Shown: piece after piece, positions 57,601 to 64,000 of the stretch
Layout of the letters: each line of letters starts with the position of its first letter
Position numbering within the stretch: position 1 is the stretch's first letter
Source: Leptasterias polaris
Taxonomy: Eukaryota; Echinodermata; Asteroidea; Forcipulatida; Asteriidae
DNA: 64,000 bases
Assembly (NCBI GenBank): GCA_037783415.1
Contig: JAZGTN010000028.1
Coordinates: forward strand, 1,817,001 to 1,881,000
Direction: 5' to 3'
The notes under the pieces: generated by a model
The model's database searches: none
What the model saw: only the letters and a program-made list of their open reading frames with translations
Told to the model about the DNA's origin: nothing
Made by a program: the position numbers and the translations under genes

Positions 57601-60321
57601 CTTCCCTGCCGATCACCTCTGTGGACCCCAGTTCAAATCCCGGACCGGAGTCTCGCAAGTTGAGTTGGTTTTCAGTCCCTACCTACATGTAATTGCGTGG
57701 GTTCCCTACTTTTGGTTTCCTCCCATATCTGAAACTGATCTTTCTTCATCATTTCTCTCTATCGACTAAAATCACCCGATGTCATCATCACAATAATCTT
57801 GGTTGTGCCATTTTGGGAGTCAGTGTGCATTTTAGACGGCGCCTTTACATGCTTACCATATTCTTATATGTAATTTGACTCTCAAAATGGAGAACGTGAC
57901 AGACGGTAGCTGCATCTGACCTTAGTACAAGGGGTCAATACAGGTATCTTCAGGCATACGGGTCACACTGTGCTAGTCCCTTTTGGGGATCTCTTGTTAT
58001 CATTACCGTAATGATAATAACAGTATCCGAGAGAGTTTCTGTGAGATAAAAAAGAGCTGCTTCAAACACAGATCATGCAAATGTTGTTCTTTGAGAAAAA
58101 TACGCTTTTGCACCGTCGTAACAAAATATTAAAAATACAAATTTAACGCACTTGAGATGTTCTCATCATCAAGGTATGGATCCTTCGTCCTTTTCCGGAA
58201 AAACCAGTCCAGTTTGATGATTTCACGACCTGTAAAAGCAAACAGCAAGAAGATAAAAAAATTAACCATTTGAGAATGAAGACATACATGTGGATCAAAC
58301 TCACACAGGGCCTAATTTCATGGTGATTAGATTGGCGATGCTTTACCCCGTTAAGAAGCGCATGATTCTATGGACAATAAGGAGTCTTAGCGCTGGAGTC
58401 CATGATAAAGCAGAGCCATGAAATTGGGGCAAGTTTTATTGAATTCCTCATTGTTTAATCTTAGCATTATCCTTTTCAGAACGTTGGTAATTGCTTGTTT
58501 TAGTAGAATAAGATTTTTTTTTAGTACAGACCCCCTGTACAAACTTAAAAGCTACTTATAGCATTTTCGCACTGCTGATTTATAAGCCCTCCTTCTGCTG
58601 CCAATTCAATACCACCCCCATGGATTTTAAAGATGATAATGTATTTTGCCGACCTTCCATGACATCTTGTGGCAAAAGCATCCATACAGTACACAGAATC
58701 ACAGATGCGACCTTCCATGACATCTTGTGGCAAAAGCATCCATACAGTACACAGAATCACAGATATTCTGTGCACACTTGTACAATTACCTCTATGCCCT
58801 TCAGTGGCGTAACCAGCAGGTAGGGAAGGATCCCCTCCAAGAACACTCCCCCCCCCCCCCAAAAAAAAAAAAAAGCAAGAAAAATACATCGAAAGCCCCT
58901 CCCCAAAATCACGTCTCTGTCCCCACTGATTCCCCTTGGTCATTGCCTAAGTGCCTCTTTCAGTTCAAATTGTCATATCTCTCACAGAGGTACTCTTTAC
59001 TAATGGGAAAAATGCCTTGCCCTTATTACATGAATGAAGTATCAGTCAGCGTACACGTCACGAGACGAGTGCTGTTGAATGGCTTTGAATGGTTCACGGC
59101 TCGAATTTGGGGAGAAAATCCACAAGACTACATGGCTTGTAGCTCAAAATCTTTACTGGACCAGACATGTTTTTACAAGACCAGATTCAAAATGTGAAAA
59201 TAAAAAATTCCTGACTCAGTTTAACATGCATTTGACTGCTTTTATATGAACCCGAACTGAGACAAGAGAAGAGTATTTGATTACTCATAGAATTGAAAGA
59301 TAATTTATCAGACCCAAAGTCAACACTTGAACATAATTTGTTTCTGTTATTCAATTGAAAAACACAAGACCATCGGACATGTTAGGTCATAAGTTTACTG
59401 GCCCAACACTAAAATTACTGGCCTCGGGCCTGTGGTCCAGTGTAAAATTTGAGCCCTGTGGTTGGTCAACTTACTAGAAGTGTTCAATGGGAGTAATTGA
59501 GGTACAGAGAGAAAACTCAAGCAGGAGAGCTGAAAACTGTCTTTCTTACCATCGTCAAACTCCGAGGGCTCATCATCATCATCCACCAATGCTTGGAGAC
59601 ATTCTTCAGACAGAGCCTCTGTTCTCATGTACGCCTTGTACACCTGGCCAACACATCCAGAGTGAACACACTGCTCGATCTTAACAAAGATGTCCCGCCA
59701 GCCCTTCCCAAAGGAGCGCTGGAGTTTCTTCTGGGTTTGGTACCAGTAGTGCTTGGGTGCGTCTAGATGCAGTTTGGAGAACACGTTGCAGAACTCTGGC
59801 GAGAACAGGTCCCGCCTGGTGCTGGCCCACTGACCAAGTTTGATGAATGTTGGTCCGGAGATTTCAACGGCCCATAACAGCATACGGTGCCATCTCAGAC
59901 GGAAAGAATCTGACCAAAGAATGACGGGATACAGTGAAATAATTGGTCCGAATATCACCGAGATCCACAATAGCCTTCGACATAAACTCAGACACTTATA
60001 AATGTAGAAGACACCACGAATGATGACATTTCTCTGCCGTTTTGTCTTCTTAGTTCTCTTTGGTGATGGAGGTGGATCTCCGAGTCTGGGTTCTATAGTG
60101 TTTTGTTGGCAATGGGCCCAGACTAAATTTCCTCGATATGCTAGAGTACTTACACATAATGAGGCAGTGATGCTCAAGACTGCCCGGGCCTTTGGTGGTC
60201 TCGGACATGTTGGAAGGAAAGTTCTACATCTCGGAAGCAGCAAAGATCTATATAGAGATCCAAATTTACACCCATGGCCCACTGCACCCTTTGATAATAG
60301 CTTTCCTGACAAGTGCAGCAT
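48476..60321 (-). CDS. ADCK2: ADCK2, complete ten-exon gene (634 aa)
   Basis: ADCK2 is a mitochondrial UbiB/aarF-type atypical kinase linked to fatty-acid oxidation and coenzyme Q homeostasis. The exons, all with GT-AG borders on the minus strand and matching phases, are 59550-60321, 58152-58229, 57410-57516, 56634-56780, 54338-54466, 53349-53456, 52725-52976, 49598-49723, 49336-49389 and 48476-48607. They sum to 1905 nt including the stop. Family hallmarks are in order: KxGQ (KLGQ, 161-164), glycine loop GCVGQVYKA (222-230), VAIKVLHPG (316-324), HADLHPGN (455-462) and LDTG (504-507). The length is close to vertebrate ADCK2. The basic, Ser/Arg-rich first 60 residues fit a mitochondrial presequence. 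Introns carry many SINEs and a 1.7-kb minisatellite. Confidence in identity and exon chain is very high; UTRs are not defined. Confidence 0.96.
48680..48765 (-). mobile_element. tRNA-like repeat in ADCK2 intron 9
   Basis: On the minus strand GGGCTAGATAGCTCAGTTGG, then AGTGCGGCACGTCAATCCAG and GGTTCAAATCCCACTCTAG. Two bases of the anticodon arm are lost relative to 22636-22883. The flank TTGTCAATATCTTTG matches family members. Confidence 0.7.
49203..49331. mobile_element. Degenerate GGCCGTGTCC-type MITE next to a splice donor
   Basis: GGCGTCAACAGCTATGGCTA, then the right part TAGCTGTAGCCGTAGCCG and TTTGGACATGGGC, mirror each other imperfectly and match the 30706-30814 element. It ends about 4-5 bp from the exon 9 donor. 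Confidence 0.6.
49336..49389 (-). CDS. ADCK2: ADCK2 exon 9 (54 nt)
   Basis: Encodes MQVGVLLEDLFSLLIKHK (574-591). Acceptor TTTTTACAG, donor AAG/GTAAGC. A MITE relict ends only about 5 bp inside the following intron. Confidence 0.93.
49598..49723 (-). CDS. ADCK2: ADCK2 exon 8
   Basis: Encodes residues 532-573: GEVVAELFLQHAIHKCP, FKTDMAELVNFAHGQTVKLG. Acceptor AATTCAG, donor ACG/GTAAGTG. Confidence 0.93.
49724..50404. other. ADCK2 intron 7, left part
   Basis: AT-rich intron, with nothing recognised. Confidence 0.5.
50405..52200 (-). mobile_element. tRNA-derived SINE, family A, internally expanded
   Basis: On the minus strand the tRNA-like head (CGCTGGTCTAGTGATGAAAC, A box, near 52187-52168) is followed by the B box GGTTTGAATCCCAC. 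The 48-bp segment starting there is repeated 35 times. The SINE body then resumes (TTTTTTTCAGCAGGACTCTGG, AAAACACTGAGTATACTGTA) to about 50405. The normal copy at 53938-54125 has this segment once. Confidence 0.8.
50480..52159. repeat. 48-bp minisatellite, 35 tandem copies
   Basis: The unit runs from ACACAGGCTAACTACCAGAG through TGGGATTCAAACCCATGACC to CCTAAAAT. Exactly 35 units fill the interval; the last ends CCCCTGGGTT instead of CCCCTAAAAT. Variation is tiny: C-to-G (ACACAGG to AGACAGG) in units 3, 5, 8, 15, 21, 30 and 31, and CCCCC at the end of unit 6. Each unit includes GGATTCAAACC, the inverse of a B box (GGTTTGAATCC). As 48 = 3 x 16, both strands stay open, giving repetitive 16-residue frames that are almost certainly not genes. 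Confidence 0.97.
52329..52372 (+). repeat. Transposon-end-like motif CAGTGGCGTAACCAG
   Basis: CAGTGGCGTAACCAGACATT followed by a G-rich tract resembles the 5' end of hAT-like non-autonomous elements. The same start is at 58803, an inverted form is at 21548 and a variant at 62872. Confidence 0.4.
52465..52575 (-). mobile_element. tRNA-like repeat, diverged copy in ADCK2 intron 7
   Basis: On the minus strand GGGGGACCGCCATCATAGTG, CTGGATAGCTTCGTTG, GGCAAGTTAATCCGGAGATC and a decayed B box follow the 22636-22883 family order. Confidence 0.6.
52725..52976 (-). CDS. ADCK2: ADCK2 exon 7 (catalytic segment)
   Basis: Encodes residues 448-531. VFIDNFVHADLHPGNILVQ carries the catalytic-loop aspartate D457 and metal-binding N462. 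VMLDTGIVGQL carries the DFG-equivalent aspartate D505. It is flanked on its 3' side by the intron holding the 35-copy array. Confidence 0.96.
53037..53345 (-). mobile_element. tRNA(Leu/Ser)-type SINE with V-like domain, ADCK2 intron 6
   Basis: The minus-strand head GTCGTGGCCGAGCGGTTAAG is an excellent A box, and GTGGGCTCAAGTC is the B box. The core has CTTGTGTCCTTGAGCAAG, GTCCTTAGGATGGGACATTA and CATGAAAGAGTAGGG, in the order known from vertebrate V-SINEs. The tail GAATGGTTTCAACTGATTGG recurs at about 55165-55215. The head ends 4 bp from exon 6. Confidence 0.7.
53349..53456 (-). CDS. ADCK2: ADCK2 exon 6
   Basis: Encodes residues 412-447, EGDPIMLYVTN through LHERLAAMGVEALLKM, leading into the catalytic segment. 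Donor ATG/GTAAGT, phase 0. Confidence 0.92.
53938..54125 (-). mobile_element. tRNA-derived SINE, family A, ADCK2 intron 5
   Basis: Minus-strand head TTGGTCAAGTGGTAAGACAT, B box GGTGTCGAATCCCAC, one copy of the segment that is multiplied at 50480, then TTTCACAGGGCACAGGGGG and GTACTGATTGTACAGTGCTT. Confidence 0.75.
54338..54466 (-). CDS. ADCK2: ADCK2 exon 5
   Basis: Encodes residues 369-411: IDLKIEANNLDRFVENF (D-x-x-x-E-A-x-N UbiB motif), FPRPLRPFVSRDVLVETYE. Acceptor TTTTCCAG, donor GAG/GTATGC, phase 0. Confidence 0.95.
54715..54985 (-). mobile_element. SINE with GTGCCCTTGAG core, ADCK2 intron 4
   Basis: The minus-strand head TGGCGTGTCGCGGCCGAACG is related to the head at 53345. The B box-like GGGGTCGAAACCC follows, then ACACTTGTGCCCTTGAGTAAG, GGCACTTAACCGTCATTGCC and CATCCTTACGGACTGTGAAG. 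Confidence 0.65.
55437..55552. mobile_element. Palindromic element with about 47-bp arms, ADCK2 intron 4
   Basis: ACAAATATAGGATGCATTTT, ATTCATACAATATAGCAGAA and TATAATCACT on the left are mirrored on the right (AGTGATTATATTCTGC, then ATCCTATATTTGT). The loop is about 23 bp. Confidence 0.8.
55553..56633. other. ADCK2 intron 4, right part
   Basis: No exon is seen. Short repeated CGCCCGCCGCG / GGGCGACGGGC words at about 55770-55800 and 56375-56395 are inverted relative to each other (ATCGCCCACCGCGC against GTGGGCGACGGGCG). Confidence 0.4.
56634..56780 (-). CDS. ADCK2: ADCK2 exon 4
   Basis: Encodes residues 320-368, starting VLHPGIYRRVQWDLQLLQ and including IPGLQWLSLPECMSEFEQLM, diagnostic of ADCK2. 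Phase 0 at both ends. Confidence 0.95.
56935..57012 (+). mobile_element. tRNA-like repeat in ADCK2 intron 3
   Basis: GCTGACTCAGTTGGTAGAGC, AGGTCGCAGGTTCAAATCC and TGCTCTAGTTAC form a tRNA-like body. The anticodon arm (ACAGTCACACAAACCTGG) does not pair well. Confidence 0.6.
57169..57363. mobile_element. MITE, GGCCCAATTTCAT family, copy 3 (195 bp), ADCK2 intron 3
   Basis: GGCCCAAATTCATAGAGCTG and TTTAAGCACAAA are mirrored by TTTGTGCTTAAGCAGCTC and TACGAAACTGGACC. It ends 47 bp from exon 3. Confidence 0.8.
57410..57516 (-). CDS. ADCK2: ADCK2 exon 3 (acidic insert to VAIK)
   Basis: Encodes SENDDGTSDNEKEISL, then AKSLKESDDVIQVAIK. The final lysine (K319) is the ATP-binding lysine. The donor AAAG/GTTAGTG splits the motif exactly after the Lys. 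Confidence 0.93.
57776..57935. mobile_element. MITE, CATTTTGGGAGTCA family, ADCK2 intron 2
   Basis: GTGCCATTTTGGGAGTCAG and TTGACTCTCAAAATGGAG face each other. The flanks ACCCGATGTCATCATCAC and GTAGCTGCATCTGACCTTAG match 41101-41285. Confidence 0.65.
58152..58229 (-). CDS. ADCK2: ADCK2 exon 2 (linker)
   Basis: Encodes REIIKLDWFFRKRTKDPYL and DDENIS, part of the variable insert between the glycine loop and the VAIK lysine. Acceptor TTTTACAG, donor A/GTGCGT (weaker), phase 1 to phase 1. Confidence 0.9.
58309..58430. mobile_element. MITE, GGCCCAATTTCAT family, copy 4 (122 bp), ADCK2 intron 1
   Basis: GGCCTAATTTCATGG and CCATGAAATTGGGGC bound a short element with TTAGATTGGCGATGCTTTAC and ATGATAAAGCAGAG. 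Confidence 0.65.
58650..58765. repeat. Perfect 58-bp tandem duplication, ADCK2 intron 1
   Basis: CGACCTTCCATGACATCTTG through ACAGAATCACAGAT occurs twice, at 58650 and 58708, without visible differences. Confidence 0.9.
58800..58880 (+). repeat. CAGTGGCGTAACCAG transposon-end-like motif and poly-C/A tract
   Basis: CAGTGGCGTAACCAGCAGG is followed by C12 and A14 runs. It has the same start as 52329. Confidence 0.4.
58881..59549. other. ADCK2 intron 1, right part
   Basis: No exon or clear repeat is recognised. Confidence 0.4.
59550..60321 (-). CDS. ADCK2: ADCK2 exon 1 (start, presequence, KxGQ motif)
   Basis: Residues 1-257. There is a basic N-terminal presequence, a linker rich in Pro/Lys (82-97), hydrophobic segments (about 103-135), the UbiB KxGQ motif in GPTFIKLGQWASTRRD and the nucleotide loop SGCVGQVYKAYM. 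The acidic tail DDDDEPSEFDD follows. The ATG at 60321 is the first in frame. The donor is GATG/GTAAGA, phase 1. Confidence 0.95.
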
Positions 60322-60734
60322 TTTTCTAACAGGTGTGTCGCAAGCTGAACCACAAGAAGTTCCTCAAACTGATAATGTGAAAATCCCATGAGACAAACAT
60401 TGTTAGTCAGTTGAAAATAAACATGCTGTGTGATGAGACACCAAGCTAATTCGGAACGACAAAACTTCCTCCTCAAGCATCATTTACAATGACGAGACAT
60501 TCCTCCATTAGTTGGCGACTCCTAGAGTAAAATGGGGGAAAAAAGGTTGTAAAACCATTACAGTCCCAAATCCTTCCATTATATGCAAATTCCAAAGTGA
60601 GGGAAGGACTGGGCCAGTAGGTCTAAATAACAAGTGAAGTCCAAACAATTTGGTGTGGAGTGACATAGGAGAAGAGGAAACTGGAGGATTGAGGCCACAC
60701 GCTAGCAAAAATGTCTAGTCTAAAGATTAAGGGT
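60322..60734. promoter_or_regulatory. ADCK2 5' flank / probable 5' UTR
   Basis: On the minus strand TTTTCACATTATCAG (about 60368-60384) could be an acceptor of a 5' UTR intron. No transcription start is evident. Confidence 0.3.
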
Positions 60735-60990
60735 ATTCCGTATGCACAACATTGGTACCGTTTAAAAAATAAATGTTCACAGATGTGCACACAACATACA
60801 TGGTATGAAGATGGTCATGGTGGGAAAACTTCCCTCGAAATATTTTTACCTGAAATGCTATAGCTTTTTTAAAATGAGTAAAACAATTAGTCTGATCTCG
60901 CAAGACCAAAACTTGATATTTTTGAAAAAAGTGAAAACATATAACGTTTTTTTAATACATTTTTCTTGTGACTCCAATGAAGAGTGAGCC
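60735..60990 (+). repeat. Dispersed repeat (TGAAATGCTATAG family), copy
   Basis: GCACAACATTGGTACCG, ATGTTCACAGATGTGCACAC, ATGAAGATGGTCATGGTGGG, CTGAAATGCTATAGC, then TCTCGCAAGACCAAAACTTG in the same order as 40490-40830. Confidence 0.6.
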
Positions 60991-61013
60991 TAATGGGGTA
61001 GCCATATGTAAAT

Positions 61014-61310
61014 AGTGTCGATACGCTGGACTCCCTCAAGCGTATTGGCATTATTTGTGGGGACAGGGGTGAGATGACTGGTATTCAAATTTCAGAAATT
61101 AACCTCTCTGTGTAGCACTCACATGCCTACTGCATAATTACACTAATTACAATCATGTACTATTCATTTAGTAAATTTTTACCTCCATTGTCGGACGAAT
61201 CTGAAGTAGACTAGCAGTGGAGCATGAGGTTACATGTAGCAGGAGCAAGGATAGCCCCATTAGTGCCAATACGCTAGACTCCCTCTGAGGGAATCTAGCG
61301 TATTGGAAGT
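61014..61310. repeat. Two hairpins with AATACGCTAGACTCCCTC
   Basis: At 61266-61309 TGCCAATACGCTAGACTCCC is followed at once by its inverse, a perfect hairpin with about 20-bp arms. A shorter, diverged version (GTCGATACGCTGGACTCCC, then AAGCGTATTGGC) is at about 61017-61053. Confidence 0.7.
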
Positions 61311-61363
61311 ATTTTATCATGGTGAAAACATAGACCCAGTAACTGGGACCAGGATCAAGACTC

Positions 61364-61534
61364 TAGTTGCGATAATCGCAACTCACCATCCTCCCGACAG
61401 TCGCAGACAAATCTGGCGACTAGTCTAGCAAAATTGGTCGAAATTGCAAGTATGGAGAAATGGTACGTGAGCTGTCTCGAAACCCTCCGGTCCGCGACCG
61501 ACAGGAGGAAGGTGGGTTACGATTATCGCAACTA
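61364..61534. mobile_element. TAGTTGCGAT-family MITE, copy 1
   Basis: TAGTTGCGATAATCGCAACT and the right end GGTTACGATTATCGCAACTA are near inverted repeats. CCTCCCGAC / ACAGGAGG also pair. No target duplication is seen. Confidence 0.7.
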
Positions 61535-61801
61535 CTGGAACGCTTACTCCTTTTATTAAAAAAGATTTGGACATCATTCAATCACGTTTTCATTCTTCAA
61601 AGCATCACTGAACCAAATGCAGATTTTCAATTTAACCCATTTTATAATATTAAAAAAATGAAAGTCATATCATTGCAACTAGACTACATAATAATTAATA
61701 ATTTCATTTTAATTCTGCTTTACAAATGATTTGTTACAAACCTTGACTTGTCTTCTAATCTATATTGTGCAGATAGATGGATGACCAATGTGGTCAAGCC
61801 C

Positions 61802-61959
61802 TAGTTGCGATATTAATCGTAACCCTCCTCTCCCGACGGGCTTTAGCCCGGAGGGTTACGAGACAATGAGCACGAGATTCGACCATTCGTGCCAAAACGT
61901 GCAATTTCGACCAATGTTGACAGCCCGTCGGGAGAGGAGGGTTACGATTATCGCAACTA
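61802..61959. mobile_element. TAGTTGCGAT-family MITE, copy 2, with 9-bp target duplication
   Basis: Ends TAGTTGCGATATTAATCG and CGATTATCGCAACTA, arms extending to GTAACCCTCCTCTCCCGACGG. GTCAAGCCC flanks both sides (61793-61801 and 61960-61968). Duplications of about 9 bp are typical of Mutator-like transposons. Confidence 0.8.
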
Positions 61960-61989
61960 GTCAAGCCCATGTTCCATGTATGTATGTTA

Positions 61990-62043
61990 CTAGTTGCGAT
62001 AATCGTAACCCCCGACCGTCGGGGGTTACGATTATCGCAACTA
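61990..62043. mobile_element. TAGTTGCGAT-family MITE, minimal copy 3
   Basis: A near-perfect 54-bp hairpin, TAGTTGCGATAATCGTAACC then CCCGACCGTCGGG then the inverse of the first arm. GTATGTTAC occurs just left and again a few bases to the right (about 62048). Confidence 0.75.
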
Positions 62044-62118
62044 GTAAGTAGTATGTTACATGACACCGGCACACACTCATCATAGAGAAAGGACAGAGAT
62101 ACTATAGTACTACTACTA

Positions 62119-62240
62119 GACCCAGTAACTGGGGCTCTGTACTCATTTTTAAAAATTTTGTCTTTTATCTTTCGTACTTACGAAAGATAAAAGACAACAT
62201 TTTAAAAAATGAGTACAGCGCCCCAGTTACTGGGTCTACT
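62119..62240. mobile_element. Palindromic MITE, ACTGGGGCGCTGTACTC family, copy 2
   Basis: TAGACCCAGTAACTGGGGCT, CTGTACTCATTTTTAAAAAT and GTCTTTTATCTTTCGTA are mirrored over the second half with few mismatches; the hairpin closes on CTTACG. The outer ACTATAGTA also repeats inverted. Confidence 0.85.
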
Positions 62241-62794
62241 ATAGTACGACCACTACCAGGAGATAGAAGTTATTAAATTACATCACCGATCAGTATTCAT
62301 TATAGTATTTAAATACTCCTAGAACTAAACAGACCTTATTTTGGCATTCATAACAAGTTCTATGAGTAAGTACTTCTGATAACGCAAAAAATTGCAATTT
62401 TTATTTTCTTCGAGTCGGGATATTATTATTATTAATAAATTCAAATTTTTTATTTTTTATTTAATAAATCTGAAAACTCAACATATCTGCATTCTTTTCA
62501 ACCCAGACATATTAATACATAAGTGCACTCATTGGAATGCAATGAAAAAACAATACTTTCCTTCCTTTCTAGCAAAGAAGCGTGCATTGACATCTATTTT
62601 CTAATTCAAAGAATTAGGCAGGAGAGTTGACTTGAGACTGATGATTTCTTTGCTCTATTTTCTCCGCCGAAACTAATATAGCCAAGAGAGGGCGCTGTTT
62701 TAAACTTCCCAAGTCCTTCGTTCGCGGGTTGTTGCTTAAAAATACCATACGTCACGCATGCATGGTGAAAGTATGGTGGCCCTGAAGGGACATC
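62241..62794. other. Gene-free stretch
   Basis: No exon is recognised. The segment near 62680-62760 is more GC-rich and could be the distal ADCK2 promoter, but this is only a positional guess. Confidence 0.35.
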
Positions 62795-62925
62795 GCACAT
62801 CGCAAATGATCTTTGCAAATATTTGCGATGTCGCAAATATCTTTGCAAATAACTTTGCAAATATTTGGAATCAGCGGCGGATACAGGGGGGGCGTGGGGG
62901 GCGCACGCCCCCCCTTTTGCTTGAG
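62795..62925. repeat. Short TTTGCAAATA / GCGATGTCGCAAAT repeats and a G7/C7 hairpin
   Basis: TTTGCAAATA occurs three to four times in 62810-62868 together with CATCGCAAAT words. It is followed by CAGCGGCGGATACAGG and GGGGGGGCG, then a G-run and C-run that pair around CGCACGC. Confidence 0.55.
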
Positions 62926-64000
62926 AAAAAAAAATAAAAAATAAATACCATCAAGGAGAAAAGTGAGGGAGAGACAAAATTAATGACTAAGGCCCTACCT
63001 AGTATTTTATTTCAAAAAAGCTACTAAAAATCCGTACCTCGTACACTTTGTTTTATTTGTGGACCACTATTATTTCACTGACAGACATTGTCTCACGTGA
63101 ATCTTGTGTATATACTGTGTGGAAAGCGTATTTTTCTCACACACTGAACATGCATCCTGGCGCGCGCGGGGATCCGAGGGCGTGTGAAGATCATTCACCC
63201 ACATCGTGAGTCGACCATGCATGCCACATTGTGTGTGTGTACATTGTGCAAAGAAGTTTCTGGATATGATGGAAAGTCAGCACTCGCGCGCGCTAAATAC
63301 AATGTGACTCTTACAATACGAACTTCGGAAACTAGTGAAGCCATAGCCCCATGAATAGGGATAATCTACTTCGTATCCTTGGCCCAGTGCATCCTTTTTT
63401 CTGTGGCCGATTTAATTTTTAATCCAGGTTATGAAACGTACCGATCGAATGCTACTGTTCTAATTGTAGAAGGCCCTAATGCTGAATTGTTTTTTTTAAA
63501 ACATCACAGATCTTTTGGGAAAATTGTTTGCTTTTCGAGTCGCAAGTGTGATTTTTCTCCCACTTATTAACTTGCGGGAAAACCATTGTCAGGTTCCCTC
63601 AACATTCCACAACAGTTAGACGATCAACTGCTGATATTTAATGGGGACCAGACTGATTTAGTCAGCGCGCCGAGGGCAATCAAGGTTTTGTGAAATACGT
63701 GTAATGCTGTGCGCATCTCACGCCCGTCTGCGCAAAGATATAGACCTTTCTTTTGTTGATAAACAAAGTGCGCCGGTTGGCATGGACGGCCGAATGTTGG
63801 CAAAACATTCAATCGTGTTAAAAAATGTTGTGACCAAATTCAACATTTTCTGTAAAGATTCATGAACGGAAATACCTTCCATGATTGGTTGATTTGTTTC
63901 CAACAAATTCAACACTATTTTTGAATATTTTGTGTAACACTGCTACAAACTGTGATGTGGCAATCTGTTTTTGATTTGCAGTTATGGCTTTCCATAGTTT
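62926..64000. other. Gene-free right edge
   Basis: The longest plus-strand frame (63379-63570) has no recognisable domain. No SINE head or TIR pair is identified with confidence. Confidence 0.4.

Noticed and set aside
58545..58943. 132-codon minus-strand ORF with poly-Gly
   Set aside because: The glycine run is the C12 tract read backwards, and the rest is a duplicated intron segment.
62795..62870. Origin-like or satellite TTTGCAAATA repeats
   Set aside because: Too few and irregular; I could not define a unit or a function.

Overview
The window is animal nuclear DNA, most likely from an echinoderm and perhaps a sea star. It is AT-rich, its genes are split by GT-AG introns, and it is dense in tRNA-derived SINEs, palindromic MITEs and CR1/L2-type LINEs. 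The echinoderm call rests on my recollection of the repeat families (for example the copy at 46581-46930) and was not tested by a search. There are no prokaryotic features.

Three protein-coding genes are supported. (1) The 5' part of a goliath-type PA-TM-RING E3 ubiquitin ligase (RNF150/RNF130 family) lies on the minus strand, with exon 1 at 26477-27044 and exon 2 at 20937-21184. Its RING exons were not recognised here and probably lie beyond the left edge, which would make 1-20936 intronic. (2) A complete single-coding-exon Rab9 GTPase lies on the plus strand at 33840-34463. (3) A complete ten-exon ADCK2 gene (mitochondrial UbiB/aarF-type atypical kinase) lies on the minus strand, 60321 down to 48476. 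All splice phases agree and the product is 634 aa. RNF150-like and Rab9 are divergent across about 6.8 kb packed with palindromes. Rab9 and ADCK2 are convergent across about 14 kb of repeats.

The left 21 kb is a transposon district. A LINE with one uninterrupted 1089-codon endonuclease/reverse-transcriptase ORF (7874-11143) is followed by an older two-ORF LINE (about 11690-20471). Three DNA elements have opened the older LINE: a 367-bp foldback MITE, a 2.86-kb element with 16-bp terminal inverted repeats (itself holding an 837-bp foldback), and a 605-bp piggyBac-like element with exact TTAA duplications. Removing two of these restores the LINE reading frame at the junctions, so the order of events can be read directly.

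The most striking structure is in ADCK2 intron 7 (between exons 7 and 8). Exactly 35 near-identical tandem copies of a 48-bp unit lie at 50480-52159. The unit is the T-arm/B-box to body junction of a tRNA-derived SINE, amplified inside one SINE copy. Every unit carries a Pol III B-box-like sequence, and because 48 is divisible by 3 both strands are open for about 600 codons. Other notable items are a 103-bp-arm inverted pair of tRNA-like elements (22636-22883), a Mutator-like MITE with a 9-bp target duplication (61802-61959), SINEs with a domain resembling the vertebrate V-SINE core, and mirrored clusters of a GTGCCGA motif 2.9 kb apart beside the RNF150-like 5' end. The three genes belong to unrelated pathways (membrane ubiquitylation, endosome-to-Golgi traffic, mitochondrial lipid/coenzyme Q metabolism), and nothing suggests they act together.
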